Assembly (NCBI GenBank): GCA_011052255.1
Contig: DRJJ01000156.1
Coordinates: 1 to 8,582, forward strand
DNA: 8,582 nt
Direction: 5' to 3'
Origin: Gammaproteobacteria bacterium
GTDB taxonomy: Bacteria; Pseudomonadota; Gammaproteobacteria; DRJJ01
Shown: in pieces, positions 1-5,959 of the stretch
How the letters are laid out: each line of letters begins with the position of its first letter
Position numbering within the stretch: the stretch's first letter is position 1
Translations under genes and position numbers: made by a program
The notes under the pieces: generated by a model
Told to the model about the DNA's origin: nothing
The model's input: only the letters and a program-made list of their open reading frames with translations
Databases searched by the model: none

Positions 1-1676
1 GCATCTGCACTCACCAGAAAACTGACGCGCTGCGCGGGTTGTACACTAATGGTGTGTCGGCGTGCGATAAAGTTCCCGTCCGGGTCTTCCTGTTCACTCC
101 ACATGCCGTGCATATGCATCGGGTGTGTCATCATGGTGTCGTTATGCAGGATGACGCGTAATCTCTCGCCGTAGCGAAAATGTACCGGTGTAGACTTGCC
201 AAATTCAAGGCCGTCCAGTGACCATGTGTAACGTTCCATATTGCCGGTTAGATGCAGTTCAACTTCCCGTTCGGCACCGCGTTGGTTGAGCGGCCCACCG
301 ATGGTATGTATATCGGCATAGGTCAGTACGCGTCGGCCGTTGTTGCGCAAGCCAACGCCGGGATCATCAAGATTGATACGCGGGCTATCAACACGCATAT
401 CAACACTGGGGCCATATTCTGTCACCGCATGACGTACATGCACGGGATTCATACGCTTGCCACCGGACATGTCATGACCTGCGTGATCCATACCGGCCAT
501 GCCGGCCATACCACCCATGTCGCCCATCATGTCCTTCATGGTCAGCCATTCGGCCTTGTCCAGTGCGGGTACTTCTGCTTCCAGACCGGCCTGTGGTGTC
601 AGTGTGCCGCGTGCGTAACCGGTACGATCCATCGACTGGGCAAAAATAGTATAAGGCTGGTCCGAAGGTTCAACGATCACATCATAGGTCTCGCCAGGGC
701 CAAAGCGGAATTCATCAACTGTTATCGGATCAACATCGACGCCATCAACATGTACCAGCGTCATCTTCAGACCGGGTATGCGCACATCGAAGAAGCTCTG
801 GGTGCCGCTGCTGATGAAACGCAGGCGTATCCGTTCACCGGGGTTGAACAGGCCCGTCCAGTTACCTGCCGGTGCCGCACCATTCAGCAGATAGGTATAC
901 CCATAAGCAGAGATATCGGCCAGATCGGTCGGGCTCATGCGCATCTGGTTCCACATACGTCGTTTATCTATAGCGGCGCTAAAGCCCTTGTCACTCACGT
1001 CACGGAAAAAATCTCCGGCCGTTGGCTGGTTAAAATTGTAGTAGTCGCTCATCTTCTTGAGCTTCGCGAGTACATTCATCGGGTCATCATCGGTCCAGTC
1101 GGATAGCTGTACGACATAGTCACGGTCGGCACGTATCCGCTCTCCCCCGGCGGGCTCAATGATGATGGCACCGTACATGCCGGTCTGTTCCTGGAAACCT
1201 GAATGCGAGTGATACCAGTAGGTGCCGGACTGATTCAACTTGAAGCGATAGGTGAAGGTTTCACCCGGTGCGATGCCCTCGAAACTGACACCCGGCACAC
1301 CGTCCATTTTAAACGGCAGGATAATGCCGTGCCAGTGTATCGAGGTGGATACCTTCATGTGATTGGTCACACGTATGGTCACCGTGTCGCCTTCGCGCCA
1401 GTGTAAAATGGGAGACGGGATCGACCCATTTATAGTGGTCGCCATGACCGGCGTACCGGTGTAGTTGACCATGGTCTCGTCAACTACCAGATCAAATTCT
1501 GTGCCGGATAGTACCGGCGCCATACCGGTGACGGTAGCTGCAGTCGTCTCTCCCGCCCAGACAGCATTGAGCAGCGGCGACATCCCCAGCGCAGCGCCAC
1601 CCAGCGCAAGACCCTGTACAAATCGCCGGCGTGAGTGACTGGGAACAACAAGAGGCTGTTGGGAAATACGCTTCAT
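1..1676 (-). CDS. copA: Copper resistance multicopper oxidase CopA, Tat-exported, 3' end cut by the window edge
   Basis: Periplasmic multicopper oxidase of the CopA/PcoA type, expected to oxidise Cu(I) and bind copper. I translated 558 codons without a stop from the ATG at 1676; an AAGGA lies about 10 nt upstream. The N-terminus has a Tat signal, SRRRFVQG (residues 15-22), then a hydrophobic stretch and a plausible cleavage after VWA (39-41). The first cupredoxin domain carries HWHG (114-117) and WYHSHSG (154-160). The last carries HPMHMHG (518-524). These are type 2/3 copper ligands, with the first type 1 His in the last motif. A Met/His-rich insert lies at about 380-409. The usual C-terminal HCHxxxHxxxGM must lie off the left edge; full-length CopA is around 600 residues, so roughly 50 are missing. 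It is divergent from the DUF2933-like and methyltransferase genes. Family assignment is firm; whether a copB follows cannot be seen. Confidence 0.95.
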   Translation of the reverse strand, partial: MKRISQQPLVVPSHSRRRFVQGLALGGAALGMSPLLNAVWAGETTAATVTGMAPVLSGTEFDLVVDETMVNYTGTPVMATTINGSIPSPILHWREGDTVTIRVTNHMKVSTSIHWHGIILPFKMDGVPGVSFEGIAPGETFTYRFKLNQSGTYWYHSHSGFQEQTGMYGAIIIEPAGGERIRADRDYVVQLSDWTDDDPMNVLAKLKKMSDYYNFNQPTAGDFFRDVSDKGFSAAIDKRRMWNQMRMSPTDLADISAYGYTYLLNGAAPAGNWTGLFNPGERIRLRFISSGTQSFFDVRIPGLKMTLVHVDGVDVDPITVDEFRFGPGETYDVIVEPSDQPYTIFAQSMDRTGYARGTLTPQAGLEAEVPALDKAEWLTMKDMMGDMGGMAGMAGMDHAGHDMSGGKRMNPVHVRHAVTEYGPSVDMRVDSPRINLDDPGVGLRNNGRRVLTYADIHTIGGPLNQRGAEREVELHLTGNMERYTWSLDGLEFGKSTPVHFRYGERLRVILHNDTMMTHPMHMHGMWSEQEDPDGNFIARRHTISVQPAQRVSFLVSAD

Positions 1677-1972
1677 ATCCGGTTTTTCCTTTTCCAATAA
1701 TCTGTTCTACCGGGCAGGCCATAACAAATTACAGAAAGATTAGCCGACTTGTTACCCGCCAGCCTGTGGTATCGAGTGAACCCCATATTGAAATTAGTAT
1801 AACCCAGAATTTTTGATTTAACCTGCCAGCTGACCGCAAGCACTCCCGGTTCTTAACCTGTATTTTTCTGGGTGAATATCAAACTCATTCAGCTTGACCT
1901 GTGACCAACACACAGCTTCTATACTGGATTTATATTCTTGTAGTCTTTAACCTAACTGAATAGAAGGTGGAC
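1677..1972. promoter_or_regulatory. Divergent intergenic region between copA and the His-rich peptide gene
   Basis: This 296-bp AT-richer stretch holds no credible gene and must contain the promoters for both divergent units. On the - strand a TATACT (1801-1796) could be a -10 for copA, but no good -35 lies 16-18 nt upstream. TTAACCT occurs three times on the + strand (1818, 1853, 1947). The best promoter on the + strand is listed separately. No clear intrinsic terminator or riboswitch fold was seen. Confidence 0.6.
1894..1925 (+). promoter_or_regulatory. Candidate MerR/CueR-type promoter for the His-rich peptide operon
   Basis: TTGACC (1894-1899) and TATACT (1920-1925) are separated by 20 nt, too long for plain sigma-70 use. 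Between them lies the dyad CTGTG-N7-CACAG (1899-1915). A 19-20-nt spacer holding a dyad is the known layout of promoters activated by MerR-family regulators such as CueR, which twist the DNA. The start codon is about 48 nt downstream, giving a leader of about 40 nt. No merR-family gene is in the window, and the dyad sits slightly left of centre and is short, so this remains a candidate. Confidence 0.4.
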
Positions 1973-2104
1973 ATGATGGAATGGTTAACACAAAACTGGT
2001 ACTGGGTACTGATTGGCATCGCATTTGTTGCCTTACACCTGTTTGGCCACGGCGGCCATGGTGGGCACAGCAAACCGATTGAGCCGGGTAAACACACGAG
2101 CTAG
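1973..2104 (+). CDS. DUF2933-like 43-residue His-rich membrane peptide
   Basis: A small gene with a good ribosome site (AAGGTGG, 1964-1970) and an ATGATG start at 1973; the second ATG at 1976 is equally possible. The product has a short Trp-rich head (MMEWLTQNWYW), one hydrophobic helix at about residues 11-24, then FGHGGHGGH (24-32) and a hydrophilic tail ending KHTS. H22, H26, H29 and H32 are spaced for metal binding next to the membrane. This layout matches the DUF2933 family as I remember it: small proteins often found beside copper resistance genes and an ICMT-like methyltransferase, as here. No Cys is present. The function is unknown; a metal-binding or accessory role in copper handling is inferred from the His motif and the neighbours. 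Confidence 0.85.
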   Translation: MMEWLTQNWYWVLIGIAFVALHLFGHGGHGGHSKPIEPGKHTS

Positions 2105-2130
2105 CAAGCTTAACTCTGTGTAGTGGCACC

Positions 2131-2808
2131 ATGAAAGAGAATATTGCACATTCGGGAGCCTGGGGCGTTGCCATCATCATGATCGTGGTGGTGTCCTGGG
2201 TGTTTTATCGTTACTTCGCACCGAAAACATGGCGTGAATGGGCAAGCGCGGGAGTCGTGCAGGCATTTATTATTGCACTGTACGCAGAGATGTATGGGTT
2301 CCCGCTTACCATTTACCTGTTCGCACGATTTTTTGGCCTGGATCGTTACAATCTAAACGCCAATCTCTGGTCTTCATTAATAGGACTAGGCGAGACAGGC
2401 ATGCTGCTATCAATGTTGCTTGGCTACGCATTTCTGATTGTCGGCATCGGCCTTTTCGTTCAGGGCTGGCGTGCACTTCACCACGCGCGCCAGCAGAACC
2501 GGCTGGTCACCACTGGTCTGTATAGTCTGATCAGACACCCTCAGTATACGGGTCTGTTTATCGGGCTGTTTGGCGAGGGTGTGGTACATTGGCCTACCCT
2601 GTTCTCTGTGGGTTTATTTCCGATCATTGTACTGGCTTATGTGCTGCTGGCGCGCAGCGAAGAGAAACGGGTGATCGAGCAATTTGGTGATGAATATCGC
2701 TCTTATCAGCAACAGGTACCCATGTTTTTTCCGCGCGCAGGCCAATGGCGGCAACTACTCAAACGATCCAGATTGTCTGCCGACAAAGACAAACACACAC
2801 CCGAGTAA
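2131..2808 (+). CDS. ICMT/PEMT-like integral membrane methyltransferase
   Basis: A 225-residue inner-membrane protein of the isoprenylcysteine carboxyl methyltransferase / phospholipid methyltransferase superfamily. Hydrophobic helices are visible at about residues 12-28, 41-68, 92-112 and 140-174. The family signature is TTGLYSLIRHPQYTG (127-141), with RHPQY as part of the S-adenosylmethionine site. The conserved tail runs from EEKR (177-180) through DEYRSY to VPMFFPR (196-202). The AEMYGFPLTIY stretch (52-62) looks typical of the subfamily seen next to copper genes. It starts 26 nt after the His-rich peptide gene and is probably co-transcribed. The ATG at 2131 has only a weak ribosome site, suggesting translational coupling, and no in-frame start lies nearby upstream. 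The substrate is unknown; a true prenyl-Cys substrate is unlikely in bacteria, and a lipid or small molecule is as likely as a protein. Confidence 0.88.
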   Translation: MKENIAHSGAWGVAIIMIVVVSWVFYRYFAPKTWREWASAGVVQAFIIALYAEMYGFPLTIYLFARFFGLDRYNLNANLWSSLIGLGETGMLLSMLLGYAFLIVGIGLFVQGWRALHHARQQNRLVTTGLYSLIRHPQYTGLFIGLFGEGVVHWPTLFSVGLFPIIVLAYVLLARSEEKRVIEQFGDEYRSYQQQVPMFFPRAGQWRQLLKRSRLSADKDKHTPE

Positions 2809-2850
2809 TCGCAGTGATGCATAGCATCGACTATGATCAAGGAAGAGGAC

Positions 2851-2866
2851 TGTGATAAATGTCACT
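2851..2866. promoter_or_regulatory. CRP-like palindrome over the GTG of the DUF998 gene
   Basis: TGTGATAAATGTCACT matches the CRP half-site pattern TGTGA-N6-TCACA at 9 of 10 defined positions. It covers the GTG at 2852. If a CRP/Vfr-type protein binds here, it would favour the ATG at 2915 as the true start, with a promoter between about 2867 and 2914; no strong -10 is seen there (TAATAG at 2881 and TCTATC at 2891 are weak). A chance match is quite possible. Confidence 0.3.
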
Positions 2867-3556
2867 TCCATCCAGAACAATAATAGTCAGTCTATCGGTC
2901 GGGGGTGGTCAAACATGACGATCGAATATGCCTTTCCCTGGGCAGTGAGACGTTATGCCTTACTCGGCGTGTTCGGCTTGCTTACATTCGTGTCATCACT
3001 GTTTGTTGTGCACCTGACCGGTATTGATTTCGACTGGATGCGCGACTATGTCAGTAACCTCGCAAACGAACCGCTCGGCTGGGTCTTTATCGCCGGTACC
3101 TTCGTGCATGGCTGGGGTAATCTGGCTCTGGCCAGAGCACTATACGGCACGCTCGACCAGGGGAGATTACGAACCTGGGCGATCTCGCTGTTTTGTCTGG
3201 CTGCTGTAGGCATTCTGGTAGCCGCCTTGTTTCCTGTTGACCCCACCGGTCAGTTACCCACCACAACCGGGCGCATACATCGCAGTGCAGCCAGTGTTAC
3301 CTTTTTTTCCGAACTCGGCGCGCTGTTCGTTTTTTCAGCCGCATTTAGCTATTACCCTCACTGGCGTAACCAGCAGCGGGTTTCTCTGGTGATGTCGGTG
3401 AGTGCGGCTTTAGCCATGGTGGCCTTTATTATCGCTCTGCAGGTGGACGTGACGCCGGGGCTGGCGGAGCGTGTGGCGCTGTCGACTTTACTGGTCTGGG
3501 AGGTCTGGATCTGTTATCAACTGCTGCGGCCATCAGGGCAAAAAATAAAACAATGA
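2852..3556 (+). CDS. DUF998 family integral membrane protein
   Basis: A 234-residue protein with about six hydrophobic segments (roughly residues 36-55, 77-97, 109-126, 148-166, 178-197, 207-225). DUF998-like signatures are DYVSNLANEPLGW (65-77), LFPVDPTG (126-133) followed by GRIH (140-143), and GLAERV (203-208). The function of the family is not established, and no catalytic residues can be claimed. I list the GTG start because AAGGA lies 8 nt upstream. The ATG at 2915 (residue 22) is a strong alternative: GGGGGTGG lies 6 nt before it, the first 21 residues are polar and unlike a usual start for the family, and a CRP-like palindrome overlaps the GTG. The gene follows the methyltransferase after 43 nt (or 106 nt from the ATG). 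Confidence 0.85.
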   Translation: MINVTSIQNNNSQSIGRGWSNMTIEYAFPWAVRRYALLGVFGLLTFVSSLFVVHLTGIDFDWMRDYVSNLANEPLGWVFIAGTFVHGWGNLALARALYGTLDQGRLRTWAISLFCLAAVGILVAALFPVDPTGQLPTTTGRIHRSAASVTFFSELGALFVFSAAFSYYPHWRNQQRVSLVMSVSAALAMVAFIIALQVDVTPGLAERVALSTLLVWEVWICYQLLRPSGQKIKQ

Positions 3557-3570
3557 ATTATCTATCCTGA

Positions 3571-3615
3571 TCCCCTCACCCCAACCTCTCCCCAGGGGAG
3601 AGGGTGTTTATGGGA
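3571..3615. repeat. G+C-rich intergenic palindrome, probably a dispersed repeat
   Basis: The core CCTCTCCCCAGGGGAGAGG (3585-3603) is a perfect 9-bp inverted repeat around one A, flanked by CCCCTCACCCC on the left and GTGTTTATGGG on the right; TCCC (3571-3574) can also pair with GGGA (3612-3615). It recalls a pyrimidine-rich palindrome found between genes in many proteobacteria (from memory). Only one copy is in the window. It is followed by TGTTTATGG rather than a T run, so it is not a standard intrinsic terminator, though it may slow transcription or protect the upstream mRNA. Confidence 0.65.
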
Positions 3616-3646
3616 CATTAGCGAGTAGAAATAGAATATTGAAAAG

Positions 3647-5959
3647 ATGATCTTACGCTCTGACCAAAACATAATTACTGCCTACGCACACTGGATCATC
3701 CGCTGGCGTTGGCTGGTGTTGGTTTTATGTTTTCTGGTAGTAGCAGTAGCGGCCTATGGTTTGCGCAATTTCCAGTTCAGCGCCGACTACAAGGCCTATT
3801 TCGGGCCTGACAATCCCGAGCTGATCGCCTTTCAGGCTTTTGAAAACACCTACACCAAATCTGAAAATATTATTTTTGTCCTGCAGCCCGCAGATAAAAA
3901 TGTGTTCAGCCGCCAAACGCTGGAGATAGTCAGACAGTTAACCAAAGATGCATGGCAGATTCCCTACAGTATCCGTGTTGATTCGATCACCAATTTTCAG
4001 CACACCACGGCCAATGGTGACGATCTGGCAGTCGCTGATCTGGTCGATCAGACCGCTGATCTGACAGACAGACAGCTGACCGAAATAAAAAAAGTCGCCC
4101 TTAGTGAACCCGCCCTGGTGAAACGTTTGATCGCTGATAATGGCAGCACCACCGGCGTAGCGGTTACTCTACAGTTCCCTGGCAATGATCAAACCCGGCA
4201 ATTGCCAGAAGCAGTCGCTTATGCCGAAATGATGGTTAAAAATCTGCGTGCCTCGCATCCTGATCTTACTGTGGCATTAACCGGCGTTGCGGTTTTTAGT
4301 GTCGCCGAAATTCAGGTCAGCGAATCGGATTCATTCACTCTGGTGCCGGTGATGTACGGCCTGATGATCGTGTTGCTGTTAGTATTTCTGCGTTCGCTAT
4401 CCGGCACTGTTGCAACTCTGGTGGTGGTGAGCCTGTCAGTACTGACGGCTGTGGGATTAATGGCCTGGTCTGGTATCAAAATGAATGCATCGACTGCGCT
4501 GGCGCCGATTATCATTTTAACCCTCGGCATTGCCGACAGTGTTCACATTCTGTTAACCCTGTTTCAGGAAATGCGTGCCGGTCGATCAAAACATGACGCA
4601 CTGGTAGAAAGCCTGCGGCTTGATACAGAGCCGGTGTTTCTGACCAGCCTGACCACAGCTATTGGCTTTCTCAGTCTGAACTTTTCGGATTCACCTCCGT
4701 TTCATGAGTTGGGTAACATCACCGCCACTGGCGTGGTGGCTGCGTGGGTGTTTTCGATGACGGCGCTGCCCGCGATGATGGCCATATTGCCGCTGCGCAT
4801 CAAGGCGCAAACCGGACAACGCCGACTGGCCATGGATCGCTTTGGTGACTTTGTTATCAAACGACGTAAGCCGCTGTTATGGAGTATGCTGGCGCTGACT
4901 GCATCATCTCTCGCTTTTATCCCGCACCTGCAACTGGATGACCGTTTCGTACAATGGTTTGATCGCAGTATCCCGTTTCGCGTTGATACCGACTTCGCCA
5001 CCGCCAACCTCACCGGCCCGTATACACTGGAATTTTCGCTCGACAGTGGTGAGGCCGGTGGTATTGCAGAACCTGCCTACCAGAAACGACTTGAGTCTTT
5101 TGCGGTATGGCTACGTACACAGCCTGAGGTCACCCACGTTAATGTCTTCACCGATGTGATGAAACGTTTGAACCGGTCCATGCACGGCGATAATCCGGAC
5201 TGGTATCGTCTACCCGAACAGCGCGACCTGGCAGCGCAATATCTGCTGCTGTATGAAATGTATCTACCCTATGGCCTTGATCTGAACAGCCAGATAAATC
5301 TGGACAAGTCCGCAAGCCGCCTGACCGTTACGCTGGATACTATCTCGCAAAAACGTATCATCACGATAATCGATCGATCAGAGGCCTGGTTAAAAGCAAA
5401 CATGCCGCCGGTCATGCAGGCAAAAGCCACCGGCACGATAGTTATGTTCGTCCACCTGGCGATACGCAATATTATCGGTATGCTGGGCGGTACCGCGCTG
5501 GCTTTTTTGCTGATTTCCATGATGCTGATTTTTGCCCTGCGCAGCCTGCGCCTGGGTTTGATCAGTCTGATTCCCAACATCGTACCGGTACTGATCACCT
5601 TTGGTTTATGGGCTGCATTTGTTCATGATATTGGCATTATCGCGTCCATGATCACCGCAACCAGCATGGGATTAATTGTCGACGATACGGTACATATACT
5701 CAGTAAGTACAACCGGGCCAGACGTGAGCAAGGCCTGAGCACAGAGGATGCGATTCGTTTCAGTTATTCACACGTAGGCAAGGCGTTGTGGGTCACCACA
5801 CTGACGCTGGTCGCCGGTTTTCTGGTGTTGTCATTTTCCAGCTTCAAGCTCAACGTGGATATGGGGATACTCACAGCAACCGCAATCAGTATCGCCCTGG
5901 TAATGGATTTTCTATTGTTGCCACCGTTACTGCTCTTGATGGACAGGAAAAAACCCTAA
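3647..5959 (+). CDS. RND superfamily transporter, MMPL/COG1033 type
   Basis: A 770-residue inner-membrane transporter expected to use the proton gradient to move a hydrophobic or lipid-like substrate. It has the duplicated RND layout: TM1 at about 21-39, a large periplasmic domain (40-229), TM2-TM6 (230-249, 253-275, 281-303, then about 330-350 and 358-382), TM7 near 408-425, a second periplasmic domain, and TM8-TM12 from about 604. Each half carries an acidic motif in its fourth helix: GIADSVHIL (294-302, D297) and GLIVDDTVHIL (675-685, D679/D680). These are the likely proton-relay residues and show the internal repeat. At 770 residues it is shorter than AcrB-type pumps (~1040), and no membrane-fusion or outer-membrane partner is nearby. 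The ATG at 3647 has only a weak purine-rich ribosome site. The substrate is unknown. Its stop overlaps that of the convergent dehydrogenase gene. Confidence 0.93.
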   Translation: MILRSDQNIITAYAHWIIRWRWLVLVLCFLVVAVAAYGLRNFQFSADYKAYFGPDNPELIAFQAFENTYTKSENIIFVLQPADKNVFSRQTLEIVRQLTKDAWQIPYSIRVDSITNFQHTTANGDDLAVADLVDQTADLTDRQLTEIKKVALSEPALVKRLIADNGSTTGVAVTLQFPGNDQTRQLPEAVAYAEMMVKNLRASHPDLTVALTGVAVFSVAEIQVSESDSFTLVPVMYGLMIVLLLVFLRSLSGTVATLVVVSLSVLTAVGLMAWSGIKMNASTALAPIIILTLGIADSVHILLTLFQEMRAGRSKHDALVESLRLDTEPVFLTSLTTAIGFLSLNFSDSPPFHELGNITATGVVAAWVFSMTALPAMMAILPLRIKAQTGQRRLAMDRFGDFVIKRRKPLLWSMLALTASSLAFIPHLQLDDRFVQWFDRSIPFRVDTDFATANLTGPYTLEFSLDSGEAGGIAEPAYQKRLESFAVWLRTQPEVTHVNVFTDVMKRLNRSMHGDNPDWYRLPEQRDLAAQYLLLYEMYLPYGLDLNSQINLDKSASRLTVTLDTISQKRIITIIDRSEAWLKANMPPVMQAKATGTIVMFVHLAIRNIIGMLGGTALAFLLISMMLIFALRSLRLGLISLIPNIVPVLITFGLWAAFVHDIGIIASMITATSMGLIVDDTVHILSKYNRARREQGLSTEDAIRFSYSHVGKALWVTTLTLVAGFLVLSFSSFKLNVDMGILTATAISIALVMDFLLLPPLLLLMDRKKP

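Noticed and set aside
252..1106. Long + strand open frame of 284 codons
   Set aside because: It lies wholly antisense to copA, its composition (many His, Thr, Cys) reflects reversed copA codons, and no domain is recognisable.
1727..1738. AATTACAGAAAG as a possible cop box (CopR/PcoR site) upstream of copA
   Set aside because: Only one half-site is present; the matching TGTAAT arm at the right spacing is missing.
1492..1816. Short open frames at the copA start (- strand from 1722, + strand from 1631)
   Set aside because: Both overlap the Tat signal region of copA in other frames, have no convincing ribosome site and no recognisable domain.
2816..2828. GATGC-ATA-GCATC hairpin after the methyltransferase gene
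   Set aside because: A stem of only 5 bp with no T run is too weak to call a terminator.
4033..4067. CGCTGATCTG direct repeat and CTGATC...GATCAG inverted repeat inside the RND gene
   Set aside because: They fall in coding sequence for a repetitive ADLxDxTADLTD stretch and are explained by codon use.
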